Assembly (NCBI RefSeq): GCF_030816195.1
Contig: NZ_JAUSXS010000001.1
Span: 1,821,501-1,885,500 of the forward strand
Origin: Pseudomonas sp. W4I3
GTDB taxonomy: Bacteria; Pseudomonadota; Gammaproteobacteria; Pseudomonadales; Pseudomonadaceae
Reading direction: 5' to 3'
DNA length: 64,000 nucleotides
Part shown: positions 46,264-55,143 of the stretch, in pieces
Layout of the letters: each line of letters begins with the position of its first letter
Position numbering within the stretch: the stretch's first letter is position 1
Translations under genes and position numbers: made by a program
Notes under the pieces: model-generated
The model's database searches: none
What the model saw: only the letters and a program-made list of their open reading frames with translations
What the model was told of the DNA's origin: nothing

Positions 46264-46370
46264 TTGGTTTTGTGCAAGTCTCGATATTCCCCTGGCCCGC
46301 CCCTTGCATTGACCCCCTAAAGCCCATTCGGTCTGCGGCTGGGCGCTGCCATTAGGGGTGAAACACTACC

Positions 46371-47291
46371 TTGAACATTCTTGACCTCGACCACAGCCTC
46401 ACCGGCCAGGAGCCGATCGCCCAGCGGTTGGCCAGCGGCCGGGCCACGCGCCTCGATCTGCTGGACCTGGGCCCGAAACTGCGCCTGTGGTCCACCGAAA
46501 AAACCTGGAAACGTTTCGTCGAGCGCCTGGCCCAGCGGCCACGGCCCAGCGATGCGCGCCCGGAAATTCTGTTCGTCGGCTCCGGTGACTATCACCACCT
46601 TACGCCGGCATTCCTCGCCGACCTCAAAGAACCCATCAGCCTGATCCACTTCGATAACCACCCCGACTGGGTGCGCTTTGCGCCCAAGCGCCACTGTGGA
46701 TCCTGGGTCAATCGCGCGCTGAAAATGCCGGCGATCAAACGCATCGTCACCTTGGGCCCCTGCAGTGACGACCTGCATAACCCGCAACTGCGCGGCGGCA
46801 ACCTCGGCGCGCTCAAGCGCGGCACGTTGCAGCTGTTCCCCTGGCAGCATCCGCCCTCGAAAGTCTGGGGCCGGGTCGGCGACGGCGCCGGGCACCGACA
46901 GCAGGAAAATCACCTGCACTGGCGCAACCTGGCGGAGCTGGACTGGGCAGCCTTCCTTGACCAGATGATCGCCAGCCTGCCCACCGAAGCGGTCTGGATC
47001 ACCGTCGACAAAGACGTGCTCGCCAGCGAAGACGCGGCCACCAATTGGGACCAGGGCAGCATGCGCTTGAGCCACTTGCTCCAGGCCCTGCGGGCGTTGG
47101 CGGCGCACAAACGCATCATCGGCATCGACGTGTGCGGCGAGTTCGCAGCGCCTGCGTTCAGCAACGCCTTCAAGCGCTGGGAAGCCAAGTCCGACCAGCC
47201 CCCGCCCGAGCGTTGGAGTGCCCAGGACCTGCAGCGCAATGCGGCAACCAATGCCGCCCTGATCGACCTGTTCGAGGAGTTGTTTCCGTGA
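46371..47291 (+). CDS. arginase/agmatinase-fold (ureohydrolase superfamily) protein, atypical
   Basis: This 306-residue protein is read from a TTG start at 46371, behind AGGGGTGA; no better ATG is available. Metal-ligand motifs of the ureohydrolase fold are recognisable but altered: GSGDYHH replaces GGDH, LIHFDNHPDW stands for DAHxD, and VWITVDKDVL for SxDxDxxDP. Binding of two metals is thus likely, but the substrate is probably neither arginine nor agmatine. It overlaps the first of two SMR transporter genes by 4 bases, suggesting that product or substrate (a guanidino or amine compound) is transported. Confidence 0.75.
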   Translation: MNILDLDHSLTGQEPIAQRLASGRATRLDLLDLGPKLRLWSTEKTWKRFVERLAQRPRPSDARPEILFVGSGDYHHLTPAFLADLKEPISLIHFDNHPDWVRFAPKRHCGSWVNRALKMPAIKRIVTLGPCSDDLHNPQLRGGNLGALKRGTLQLFPWQHPPSKVWGRVGDGAGHRQQENHLHWRNLAELDWAAFLDQMIASLPTEAVWITVDKDVLASEDAATNWDQGSMRLSHLLQALRALAAHKRIIGIDVCGEFAAPAFSNAFKRWEAKSDQPPPERWSAQDLQRNAATNAALIDLFEELFP

Positions 47292-47668
47292 CCCTGACCG
47301 TGGTGTTGTTGCTGGCTTTTTCCATCGTGCTCGATGTGATCGGCCAGCTGTGTTTCAAGCTGGGCGTGGACCGTCTGCCGCAACTTGATGGCGGTTTTCG
47401 CCTGCGCGCATTTTGGGGCCAAGTGTTCAATGCTCCGCTGCTCTGGGCTGGCATAGGGGCCTATGTCGTGGAGTTTTTCGTCTGGCTTGAGGCATTGTCC
47501 CGCGCACCGTTGAGCCTGTTGTTTCCGCTGGCGGCGTTAGCGTATTGCCTGGTGGTGCTGGCGGGCCGATGGGTGCTCAAGGAAACTGTCAGCCGACGCC
47601 GTTGGCTGGGCACATTGGTGATTACCTTGGGTGTGATGCTGGTAGCCATTGCGGGGAACCCGGTATGA
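47288..47668 (+). CDS. SMR/EamA-type small membrane transporter subunit 1
   Basis: This 126-residue protein has four predicted helices and the small multidrug resistance fold (LLLAFSIVLDVIGQLCFKLGVD in helix 1, PLSLLFPLAALAYCLVVLAGRWVLKE in helix 3). Start GTG 47288 overlaps the arginase-like stop (GTGA). Helix 1 lacks the usual membrane-buried Glu of EmrE, having Asp in VLDVIGQ at about that place. Likely forms a heterodimer with the next gene product. Polyamine (MdtIJ), guanidine (Gdx) and undecaprenyl-sugar (ArnEF) carriers are the comparable paired systems. Confidence 0.8.
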   Translation: MTLTVVLLLAFSIVLDVIGQLCFKLGVDRLPQLDGGFRLRAFWGQVFNAPLLWAGIGAYVVEFFVWLEALSRAPLSLLFPLAALAYCLVVLAGRWVLKETVSRRRWLGTLVITLGVMLVAIAGNPV

Positions 47669-48069
47669 GTACGCAAACTATCGATACGGGCTGGTTGCAT
47701 GGGCGCCTTGGCACGCTGGTGCTGTGGGCGCTGCTGATCGCCACGGAAAGCGCCGGCCAGTTGTTTACCAAGGTGGCCGGTGACCAACTGGGGCAGATGG
47801 TGTTCACGTGGCAGTGGCTGGCGGATGTTGCGCGCAACCCAGGCATTCTGGCGGCGATTGCCAGTTATATCAGCGCGTTCTTTGTGTGGATGCTGATCCT
47901 GCGGCGTAGCAGTTTGTCGTTGGCCTTTCCGTTGAGTTCGCTGGTGTTTGTGGCGGTGTTGCTGGGATCTTGGTTGGGGCTGGGGGAACACATCAGCCCG
48001 CTGCACTGGGTGGGGGTTGCGGTGATCATTGCAGGTATCGCCCTGCTGGCCGAGGGCGAAGAAAACTGA
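47665..48069 (+). CDS. SMR/EamA-type small membrane transporter subunit 2
   Basis: This 134-residue, four-helix protein has LVLWALLIATESAGQLFTKVAGD in helix 1, where ATESAGQ places a Glu at the site used for proton-coupled transport in SMR proteins, and LSLAFPLSSLVFVAVLLGSWLGLGE in helix 3. It overlaps subunit 1 by 4 bases. Paired SMR genes usually encode obligate heterodimers with opposite topology. Acidic C-terminus (AEGEEN). Together with the arginase-like protein this is a three-gene unit of unknown substrate. Confidence 0.82.
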   Translation: MSTQTIDTGWLHGRLGTLVLWALLIATESAGQLFTKVAGDQLGQMVFTWQWLADVARNPGILAAIASYISAFFVWMLILRRSSLSLAFPLSSLVFVAVLLGSWLGLGEHISPLHWVGVAVIIAGIALLAEGEEN

Positions 48070-48081
48070 AACACGGACCCA

Positions 48082-48170
48082 TGTGGGAGGGGGCTTGCTC
48101 CCGATAGCGGTGTATCAGCCAAAGGTGTATTGACTGACCCACTGCTATCGGGAGCAAGCCCCCTCCCACA
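48082..48170. repeat. REPIN (GTGGGAGGGGGCTTGC family)
   Basis: Complete inverted pair between the convergent SMR and MipA/OmpV genes, ending 5 bases before the latter's stop codon. Confidence 0.9.
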
Positions 48171-48175
48171 ATGAC

Positions 48176-48943
48176 TCAGTCAAATGTGTAGCTGATCGCC
48201 GTCTGCACCTGGCCCTGATTCACCTCACCGGCCTGCTTGACGATGCTGCTGTTGGCTGCCGAGCCGACCAGGTGCACCCAGCTGGCGCTGGTCAGCAATG
48301 ACCAGTGGGGCGCCAGGGGAAACTGGAAGCTCTGGCTCAAGGCGACGTTCTGGAACCCGCCACTGGCGTTGTAGGGCTTGAACCCCGTGGCGGCGGCTTC
48401 GTTGCCGTCGACGCCGAAAAAGGTGTTGGTCTGGCGTGCATCGGCAAAATGCGCGACCAGGCCTGTGCTGCCGATAATCCCGCCACCCAATGGATAACCC
48501 AGCTCGCCGCCCAGTTTGCCGAGTGCGCCGCTCTGGGAATGGCCACCGCCCACGGCCTGGCCGAGCTGCGCGTAGACCCGCCAGAAATCGGCCGGGGCGT
48601 ACTGAATGAAGCCCCCGACCTCAGCCATGTCCGACACATTGCGCAGGCCTTGCAGCGCGCCGTTGGAGGTGCGCCCGGAGAGGTAATTGATATAGGGGCC
48701 GGCGGTGATTCCATGGGTGTTCAGCGCGCTCCACGTCAAGCCGTCATCGGTGCTCAGGCTGACGGCGCCCCAGTCCAGGTCCAGGTAGGGCACGGGGCGG
48801 GTTTCGTAGCGGCTGCCGCTCGGGTCATGGGGCTGGTAACTGAGGCCGGCGCCCACGTCGCCGCTCAGGCCTTCTGACCAGGCGGCGCCGCAGACGCTGA
48901 GCCCGAGAATCCCCGCGAATACCGCAGAAGTGATGTTGGCCAT
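48176..48943 (-). CDS. MipA/OmpV family outer-membrane protein
   Basis: This 255-residue protein has a signal peptide (VFAGILGLSVCGAAWS) and a beta-rich body with the family pattern DVGAGLSYQPHDPSGSRYETRPVPYLDLDWGAVSLSTDDGLTW and GITAGPYINYLSGR, ending in alternating residues and Phe-Asp (ISYTFD). MipA links murein synthase and hydrolase in E. coli; OmpV is an outer-membrane adhesin or porin. The function here is uncertain. Start ATG 48943 after AGGAAAG. It diverges from the sigma-54-controlled operon, and the palindromes at 49015-49049 could serve it too. Confidence 0.83.
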   Translation of the reverse strand: MANITSAVFAGILGLSVCGAAWSEGLSGDVGAGLSYQPHDPSGSRYETRPVPYLDLDWGAVSLSTDDGLTWSALNTHGITAGPYINYLSGRTSNGALQGLRNVSDMAEVGGFIQYAPADFWRVYAQLGQAVGGGHSQSGALGKLGGELGYPLGGGIIGSTGLVAHFADARQTNTFFGVDGNEAAATGFKPYNASGGFQNVALSQSFQFPLAPHWSLLTSASWVHLVGSAANSSIVKQAGEVNQGQVQTAISYTFD

Positions 48944-49014
48944 GGTGCGCTTTCCTAAGTGTTCAGGCGCGCATGAACGCGCAAACGCCTGGGCCTGCGC
49001 AAGCACTCATGTTG

Positions 49015-49049
49015 TTTGTAGCAAGCTACAAAAATTGTAGCTTCTGCAA
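49015..49049. promoter_or_regulatory. palindrome pair TTGTAG-N4-CTACAA and TTGTAG-N3-CTGCAA (candidate enhancer sites)
   Basis: The first (49015-49032) is the near-perfect TTTGTAGCAAGCTACAAA. The second (49035-49049) repeats TTGTAG with a CTGCAA partner. Their centres lie about 108 and 90 bases before the start predicted from the adjacent -24/-12 promoter, the usual distance for NtrC-type activator binding. The operon ends with a gene for such an activator. Confidence 0.65.
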
Positions 49050-49105
49050 CACATATCCTCCTGGGTCACCCGGCAAACGCCCAGCCCTGCTGGACTTTGA
49101 CCAGT

Positions 49106-49121
49106 TGGCACGCTCTCTGCT
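49106..49121 (+). promoter_or_regulatory. sigma-54 (-24/-12) promoter of the HAD-aminotransferase operon
   Basis: TGGCACG-CTCT-CTGCT matches the TGGCACG-N4-TTGCW consensus with one mismatch, and GG/GC are exactly 12 bases apart. The predicted start is near 49132, about 40 bases before the first gene. Confidence 0.75.
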
Positions 49122-49172
49122 CTACCGGTAATGCAAGCGCATACAGCGCGCCTCTTTCCAAAGGTAGACGCA

Positions 49173-49871
49173 ATGATCCAATGGCATATCGTGTGTGACT
49201 TCGACGGGACCATCACCCCCACCGATGTCATCGACAACGTCCTCCAACGCTTCGCCAGCCCCGAGTGGGAAACCATCGAGCAGGAATGGCTGGACGGGCA
49301 TATCGGTTCACGCGAATGCCTGAGCCGCCAACTGGCGCTGATCAAGGCGACGCCGAGCGAGCTGCTGGCCTATTTCGACAGCGTCGAAATCGACCCGGAC
49401 TTCCCGGATTTCGTCGACCACGTCATGGGCCTGGGCGCGACCATTGAAGTGGTCAGCGACGGCATCGAGCAGGGCATCGCGCGCATTCTGTCGCGCAACT
49501 ACGTGACCTTGCTGCCGATCCTCGCCAACCGTCTGCGCCAGGTCGACCAGAACAGCTGGCGCATCGACTTTCCGTATTCCAGCGATGCCTGCCGCGCCGC
49601 GTCGGGCAACTGCAAATGCAAATCCACGCCGCGTAACAAGCGCGTGCTGGTGATCGGCGACGGCAAGTCCGACATGTGCGTGGCCTCCACCGCCGACTTC
49701 GTGTTCGCCAAGGGCAGCCTCGCCGAGTACTGCGTCGCCAACCAGATTCCCCATGCGCGCTTCGACACCTTCGCCGAAGTGCCTGCACTGCTGGCTCAAC
49801 TGCCACAAGGCATTGCCGCCAACGCCACCTCTTTTACTGCCGACACTCAGGAAATTTTCCACCATGTCTGA
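49173..49871 (+). CDS. HAD-superfamily phosphatase (MtnX/phosphoserine phosphatase-like)
   Basis: This 232-residue HAD-IB phosphatase has catalytic DFDGT (Asp 9 and 11) in HIVCDFDGTITPTDVIDNVL, Ser in motif II (VVSDGIEQGI), Lys in motif III (NKRVLVIGDG) and GDGKSD as motif IV. It resembles MtnX and ThrH-like small-molecule phosphatases. ATG 49173 follows AAGGTAG. First gene of the sigma-54-type operon, overlapping the aminotransferase start by 8 bases. It probably dephosphorylates a biosynthetic intermediate; the identity is unknown, and methionine salvage genes are not present. Confidence 0.85.
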   Translation: MIQWHIVCDFDGTITPTDVIDNVLQRFASPEWETIEQEWLDGHIGSRECLSRQLALIKATPSELLAYFDSVEIDPDFPDFVDHVMGLGATIEVVSDGIEQGIARILSRNYVTLLPILANRLRQVDQNSWRIDFPYSSDACRAASGNCKCKSTPRNKRVLVIGDGKSDMCVASTADFVFAKGSLAEYCVANQIPHARFDTFAEVPALLAQLPQGIAANATSFTADTQEIFHHV

Positions 49872-51258
49872 TATCCGTATCGCTACCGCCGAAGACCAGA
49901 TTCTTCTGGATAAAGAAGCCAAGTACTGCTCCTACGGCGACACCGTGCACTACATCGAGCCGCCGCGTATTTTCAGCCGTTGCGAAGGCTCCTACGTGTG
50001 GGACACCGAAGACCAGGCGTACCTCGACCTGCAAATGTGGTACTCGGCCGTCAACTTCGGTTACGCCAACCCGCGCCTGAACAACGCGCTCAAACAGCAG
50101 ATCGACACGCTGCCGCAGATCGCCAGCCAGTACCTGCACAAAGGCAAGATCGAGCTGTCGGAAATGATCGCGGTCGACGCCAAGAACAAGTTCGGCCTCG
50201 ACGGCCGCGTGCACTTCAACGTCGGCGGTTCGCAGTCGATTGAAGACTCTTTGAAGGTGGTGCGTAACGCGTCCAACGGCAAGAGCCTGATGTTCGCCTT
50301 CGAAGGCGGCTACCACGGGCGTACCCTCGGCGCCTCGTCGATTACCTCCAGCTTCCGCTATCGTCGCCGTTACGGCCACTTTGGCGAGCGTGCCAACTTC
50401 ATCCCGTTCCCTTACCACTTCCGTGGCCCGAAGGGCATGACCAAGGAAGAGTACGGCAGCCACTGCGTGCAGCAGTTCGCCCGGTTGTTCGAGACCGAAT
50501 ACAACGGCGTCTGGGACCCGAAAACCAACCAGTGCGAGTACGCCGCGTTCTACGTCGAGCCGATCCAGGGCACCGGCGGCTACGTCATTCCGCCGATGAA
50601 CTTCTACCGCGAACTCAAGCACGTGCTGGACCAGCACGGCATCCTTATGGTCAGCGACGAAATCCAGATGGGCTTCTACCGCACCGGCAAGCTGTGGTCG
50701 ATCGAGCACTTTGACGTGCAGCCGGACGTGATCGTATTCGGCAAGGCGCTGACCAACGGCCTCAACCCGCTGGGCGGCATCTGGGCCCGTGAAGAACTGA
50801 TCAACCCGAAGGTGTTCCCGCCAGGTTCGACCCACTCCACCTTCGCCTCCAACCCGTTGGGCACGGCGGTCGGCCTGGAAATGTTCAAGATGACCAACGA
50901 AGTCGACTACGGCGCAATGGTCATGGCCAAGGGCAAATATTTCCTCGAAGGCCTGCAAGACTTGCAGAAACGTTTCCCGATCATCGGCGACGTCGACGGC
51001 CTGGGCCTGGCGCTGCGCTGCGAAATCTGCGGCCCGGACGGCTTCACTCCAGACAAGGCGACCCTGGACTTCATGGTCGAGGAAGGCATGAAAGGTGACA
51101 TGGTGGTCGATGGCCAGAAACTCGGCCTGATCCTCGATGTGGGCGGCTACTACAAGAACGTGATCACCCTGGCGCCGTCGCTGGAAATCAGCTACCCGGA
51201 AATCGACCTGGGCTTGAAGCTGCTCGAGCAACTGCTGGTGCGAGCGACCCAGCGGTGA
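49864..51258 (+). CDS. class III PLP-dependent aminotransferase
   Basis: This 464-residue fold-type I aminotransferase has the PLP-binding Lys in VFGKALTNGLNPLGG (about residue 293), Asp in LMVSDEIQMGFYRTG, the GGYHGRTLGASS phosphate loop and the substrate-entry motif PGSTHSTFASNPLG. Relatives act on omega-amino groups (ornithine, GABA, diaminobutyrate) or glutamate semialdehyde, but I cannot assign this one. It lies between a phosphatase and an esterase in the same operon, which looks biosynthetic rather than catabolic. Start ATG 49864 inside the end of the phosphatase gene. Confidence 0.87.
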   Translation: MSDIRIATAEDQILLDKEAKYCSYGDTVHYIEPPRIFSRCEGSYVWDTEDQAYLDLQMWYSAVNFGYANPRLNNALKQQIDTLPQIASQYLHKGKIELSEMIAVDAKNKFGLDGRVHFNVGGSQSIEDSLKVVRNASNGKSLMFAFEGGYHGRTLGASSITSSFRYRRRYGHFGERANFIPFPYHFRGPKGMTKEEYGSHCVQQFARLFETEYNGVWDPKTNQCEYAAFYVEPIQGTGGYVIPPMNFYRELKHVLDQHGILMVSDEIQMGFYRTGKLWSIEHFDVQPDVIVFGKALTNGLNPLGGIWAREELINPKVFPPGSTHSTFASNPLGTAVGLEMFKMTNEVDYGAMVMAKGKYFLEGLQDLQKRFPIIGDVDGLGLALRCEICGPDGFTPDKATLDFMVEEGMKGDMVVDGQKLGLILDVGGYYKNVITLAPSLEISYPEIDLGLKLLEQLLVRATQR

Positions 51259-52103
51259 GTGCCGGCGAGATCGACCTCGGTGAAGGTGATGCCGGCTTCG
51301 TTCTCGGTGCTGGTCCGGTCGGGATCCTGTTGATCCACGGCCTGACCGGTACGCCAACGGAACTGCGACAGGTCGCCAAGGGGCTGGTCAAGGCGGGCAA
51401 CTGCACGGTGTACGTGCCGACCCTGGCCGGGCACTGCGGCGATAACAGCGACCTGCAGGCCACCGGCTGGCGCGATTGGTACGAAGGGGTGCGCAAGACC
51501 TTCGCACAGATCGCGCAGCGTCACGCGCAGGTGTTCGTCGGCGGCTTGTCCATGGGCGCGGTGATGTCGATGTATGTGGCTGCCGAACATCCGGGGCGCG
51601 TCGCCGGGCTGCTGATGTATTCCACCACCTTGAAGTACGACGGCTGGAGCATCAACAAACTGGCGTTTCTCACGCCGTTGCTGATGAAGATTCCGTTCGG
51701 CGTGCACGTCTGCAGTTTCGAAGAGAAGCCGCCCTACGGCATCAAGAACGAACGCCTGCGGGCCATCGTCGAGCGGCAGATGAAGGAAGGCCAGAGCAGC
51801 GAGGCGGGGTTGTTGACCATGGAAGGCATCACCGTGCGCGAGTTGCACCGCATGAACGCCGTGGTCAAGAAACGCATGCCCGAGATCAACGTACCGGCGC
51901 TGGTGTTGCACTCCATCGAGGACGACATCACCAGCCGCTGGAACGCCGATTACGTGGAGCGCCACCTCGGTGGCCCGGTGACCAAGATTTTGCTGGATAA
52001 CTGCTACCACATGATCACCGTCGACCTGCAATACCGCCGGGTGATCGAGTTGAGCGCCGCGTTTGTCGAGCAGCATTCGATACAACTCAATCGTGTGGCC
52101 TGA
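51255..52103 (+). CDS. alpha/beta hydrolase, carboxylesterase-like
   Basis: This 282-residue protein starts at GTG 51255, overlapping the aminotransferase stop (GTGA). The fold is shown by LIHGLTGTPTELRQVAKGL, the nucleophile in GGLSMGAVMS (about residue 98), Asp in HSIEDDITS and His in NCYHMITVD, similar to Est30-type carboxylesterases and monoacylglycerol lipases. No signal peptide, so cytosolic. In this operon it may cleave or transfer an acyl group on the pathway product. Followed by a REPIN before the next gene. Confidence 0.85.
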   Translation: MSAGEIDLGEGDAGFVLGAGPVGILLIHGLTGTPTELRQVAKGLVKAGNCTVYVPTLAGHCGDNSDLQATGWRDWYEGVRKTFAQIAQRHAQVFVGGLSMGAVMSMYVAAEHPGRVAGLLMYSTTLKYDGWSINKLAFLTPLLMKIPFGVHVCSFEEKPPYGIKNERLRAIVERQMKEGQSSEAGLLTMEGITVRELHRMNAVVKKRMPEINVPALVLHSIEDDITSRWNADYVERHLGGPVTKILLDNCYHMITVDLQYRRVIELSAAFVEQHSIQLNRVA

Positions 52104-52113
52104 CCCCTTTACT

Positions 52114-52212
52114 TGTAGGAGCGAGCTTGCTCGCGAAGGTCGTTAACGATAACGCGTACTGCCAGGCTGAACGCGGTGCCTGTGCGATCTTCGCGAGCAA
52201 GCTCGCTCCTAC
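52114..52212. repeat. REPIN (TGTAGGAGCGAGCTTG family) inside the operon
   Basis: Inverted arms flank a loop of about 50 bases, between the esterase and the GNAT-like gene. Because genes on both sides are same-strand and apparently co-regulated, the hairpin may tune downstream expression. Confidence 0.9.
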
Positions 52213-52240
52213 TGGGATGCGGTGTCGATAAGGAAAAACT

Positions 52241-53365
52241 GTGATAACCACCCAAGCCTTCCCCACCATCCGGGCTATCCAGCGCGATGCCTGGAATGAG
52301 TGTTTTCCCGGTGCCCTGGAAGACTGGGACTACTACGTCGCCGTGGAAAACGCCGCAATCGATGACTTCCAGTGGCGGTACCTGGCGGTTTACGAAGAGG
52401 GAACGCTGGCGGCCGTCGCCGTCGCGTTCATTACCCATTACCGTCTCGACACCACGGTGTCGGGTGCCGGCAAGCGGTTGACCGAGCGTGTAGGGCGGCT
52501 GTGGCCGGGGCTTTTGCAACTGGGGCTGTATGCCCTTGGTTCGCCGGTGGCCGAGCGCTGTGACGTCGGGTTTGCCAATGGCGTGGCGGACGCGCGGCGC
52601 CCGCTGTTGCTCAAGCATCTGCTCCAGATTGCGCGCCGGGATGCCGATGACTTTGGCATCGGCCTGGTGGCGGTCAAGGACGCGCCGAGCAACGACCCGC
52701 ATTGGGCCGAAAGTTGTCGCGTCGCGGGCTTTCAAAGCATGCCGAGCCTGCCTACGGGCGTGTTGCCGCTGCCCTACGGCTCAGTGGACGCCTACCTGGG
52801 CTCGCTGGGTAAATCCACGCGCAAGGACCTGCGCCGCAAGCTGCGCGCGCCGGGACCTCGGGTGGAGTGGCGGCGCAACATCGATGATGTGTTGCCCGAG
52901 GTCATGCGCCTCTATGAAGCCACGCTCACGCGCTCGGACTTGCAGTTCGAACGCCTGCCCGCCGGTTACTTCACGGGGATTCTCGAACAGCTGCAGGAGC
53001 GTGCGGTGTGTGCGCTTTACTGGGTGGACGAGCACCTGGTGGCGTTCAACCTGATCCTGCTCGACGAGCATCGGCTGATCGATAAGTTTTTCGGACATGA
53101 CATCGCGTTCAGCCGGGAATACAACCTGTACTTCCGTAGCTGGCTGACCAATGTCGACTACTGTATTCAACACAATATTGCGGTGTATGAGTGCGGCCAG
53201 GCCGGGTATGCCAGTAAACTGCGCCTGGGCTGCCAGTTCCAGGGCAACAGCCTGTTCTTCCGCCACCGCAATCGGTTGGTCAACGGCGTGCTCACGTTAG
53301 TCAAAATGTTGTTCCGACCGGATCGTTCCGACCCTGCCATGGCTGCTGCGATAAGCGAAACCTGA
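52241..53365 (+). CDS. GNAT/FemAB-like (acetyltransferase 6 type) transferase
   Basis: This 374-residue protein starts at GTG 52241 with AGGA upstream. The C-terminal half has the BioF2/CelD-like GNAT arrangement: GSLGKSTRKDLRRKLR, LQFERLPAGYFTGILEQL, CALYWVDEHLVAFNLILLDEHRLIDKFFGHD and YECGQAGYASKLRLGC. Proteins of this group transfer acyl or aminoacyl groups to amines, in exopolysaccharide or small-molecule synthesis. The N-terminal half is less conserved. It overlaps the sensor kinase start by 1 base, tying the enzyme genes to the regulatory genes in one operon. Confidence 0.78.
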   Translation: MITTQAFPTIRAIQRDAWNECFPGALEDWDYYVAVENAAIDDFQWRYLAVYEEGTLAAVAVAFITHYRLDTTVSGAGKRLTERVGRLWPGLLQLGLYALGSPVAERCDVGFANGVADARRPLLLKHLLQIARRDADDFGIGLVAVKDAPSNDPHWAESCRVAGFQSMPSLPTGVLPLPYGSVDAYLGSLGKSTRKDLRRKLRAPGPRVEWRRNIDDVLPEVMRLYEATLTRSDLQFERLPAGYFTGILEQLQERAVCALYWVDEHLVAFNLILLDEHRLIDKFFGHDIAFSREYNLYFRSWLTNVDYCIQHNIAVYECGQAGYASKLRLGCQFQGNSLFFRHRNRLVNGVLTLVKMLFRPDRSDPAMAAAISET

Positions 53366-55143
53366 TGATCACCAAGACCCGCCAGAAAGCCCGCCCCTTT
53401 GCCATTTCGCGCTGGAGCGTCCAGCGTAAGCTGGTGCTGGCCTTCTGGCTGGTCAGCGTCATTCCGACCATGATTGCGGCGGAGCTGGCCGCCACCACGC
53501 TGTCGCAGATTTTCGACAGTAACGTGCGTATCTGGCTGCAGGAGTCGACCAAGATCGTCAAGGACGAGATCGGTGACATCCTTCACGACAATGCGCGCAT
53601 GGCCAAGTTGTTCCTGCGCTACACCAGCCCACCTTCCTCCAAACAGGCCGAACGGCATGACCGGCTCACCGCCGACATCGCCGACGCCACCGACATCGAT
53701 GTGGTGGCGCTGATTCGCACCAGCGACCACAAGGTGATGTTCAGCACCGCCGCCGATGACATCGTCAAGCAGATCAGCCTGACCAGCAACGCGGTGTTGC
53801 AGACCGTGCAGGTGGCCGGCGTGAGCACGGGCCTGGTGGTCTCGACCTTCGAAACCAACCGCGATGGCGTCGATTATCTGTTGCTGGTGGCCACTTACCT
53901 GGACAGCAGTTTCCTCACCAGCGTGGCCGATGTGCATTCCCTCGACCTGCGCCTGTACCTGGCCAACGCCTCGGGATTTTCCGAAATATTTTCCACTCAG
54001 CGCTTCGAAAACCACCCTTCGCGCATCCCGAAAAATGTGGAAGCCGATTTGCGCAGCACCCGGCAGCCGAGCGAGCAGTTCACCAGTCAGTACAGCGGTT
54101 TGTACTGGCCGATATTCAATGATGCCGGCGAGTTGCAGGGCGTGATCTTCAGCGGCCTGCTGCGCCACACGAGCCTGGTGGGGCTGGTGAACCAGAGCAA
54201 CTTGTTCGTACTGATTTTCCTGGTCAGCTCGGCGCTGTCGCTGGTCGCGGGCGTGTTGGTGTCGCGCCGCCTGACCCAGCCCCTGCGCGACTTGTCCCAA
54301 GGCGTGAACGCGGTGATCTCCGGCAATTACGCGCACCGTGTGGAGGTCAGCGGCGGCGACGAACTGGCGCAACTGAGCAGCACCTTCAACCACATGACCG
54401 AGCGTCTGGGCGAACTGCATCATCTGGAGGCTCAACTGCGCCGGCGTGATCGCCTGCATGCCCTGGGTGAAGTGGCCATGGGCCTGGCCCATGAAATCCG
54501 CAACCCGTTGGGCATCATCAAGACGGCCACGCAACTGTTGCACCGTCGCGCCGACCTTGCGGACTCCGACAAGCGCCACCTGGAATACGTCATCAGTGAG
54601 GTCAGCCGAATCAACGAACTGATCACCGAATTCCTCGACTTCGCCAAGCCCAACCCGCCGATACGCGTACTGCAACCGGCCCGCGCCCTGGTCGAGGAAA
54701 TCCTCGGGTTCTGCGGGCCGGAGTTGAGCACGCACAACATCGACGCGCAGATCGACGACCAGGCGCCCGACGCGACGATCTACGCGGACGCCAAGCAGCT
54801 CAAGCAGGCCTGTCTGAACCTGATTCTCAACGCCATCGACGCGATGCCTGACGGCGGTCGCCTGATTCTGGGTATTCGCAGCGTGGGCGATCACACGGTG
54901 ATCAGCATCGCTGATACCGGCCAGGGCATCCCGGCGGATATGGTCGAGCGCATCTTCACGCCGTTTGTCACCACCAAGGCCTCGGGCACAGGCCTGGGCC
55001 TGGCCAAAGTCTATTCGATCATGGAAAGTCACGACGGCAGCATCGAGTGCGCCACCGAGAAAGATGCCGGCGCCACCTTCAGCCTGTACATTCCGGCTAA
55101 CGGTGAAGACGACGGCGAGGATGAGGACGGGCATGACGCATAA
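53365..55143 (+). CDS. sensor histidine kinase (HAMP, NtrB-like output)
   Basis: This 592-residue membrane kinase has a first helix at about residues 24-46, a periplasmic dCache-like sensor (about 47-275), a second helix ([20 protein letters not shown]), and HAMP ([26 protein letters not shown]). The H-box is [20 protein letters not shown] (His about 376), and the HATPase has [25 protein letters not shown] and [18 protein letters not shown]. The kinase core is the NtrB/DctB type that pairs with sigma-54 activators. Overlaps the NtrC-like gene by 11 bases. The ligand is unknown; it may report the operon's own product. Confidence 0.88.
   Translation: MITKTRQKARPFAISRWSVQRKLVLAFWLVSVIPTMIAAELAATTLSQIFDSNVRIWLQESTKIVKDEIGDILHDNARMAKLFLRYTSPPSSKQAERHDRLTADIADATDIDVVALIRTSDHKVMFSTAADDIVKQISLTSNAVLQTVQVAGVSTGLVVSTFETNRDGVDYLLLVATYLDSSFLTSVADVHSLDLRLYLANASGFSEIFSTQRFENHPSRIPKNVEADLRSTRQPSEQFTSQYSGLYWPIFNDAGELQGVIFSGLLRHTSLVGLVNQSNLFVLIFLVSSALSLVAGVLVSRRLTQPLRDLSQGVNAVISGNYAHRVEVSGGDELAQLSSTFNHMTERLGELHHLEAQLRRRDRLHALGEVAMGLAHEIRNPLGIIKTATQLLHRRADLADSDKRHLEYVISEVSRINELITEFLDFAKPNPPIRVLQPARALVEEILGFCGPELSTHNIDAQIDDQAPDATIYADAKQLKQACLNLILNAIDAMPDGGRLILGIRSVGDHTVISIADTGQGIPADMVERIFTPFVTTKASGTGLGLAKVYSIMESHDGSIECATEKDAGATFSLYIPANGEDDGEDEDGHDA

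Noticed and set aside
48944..49010. Second -24/-12 promoter, for mipA/ompV on the minus strand
   Set aside because: GG and GC elements are present, but are 13 rather than 12 bases apart, which does not fit sigma-54 spacing.
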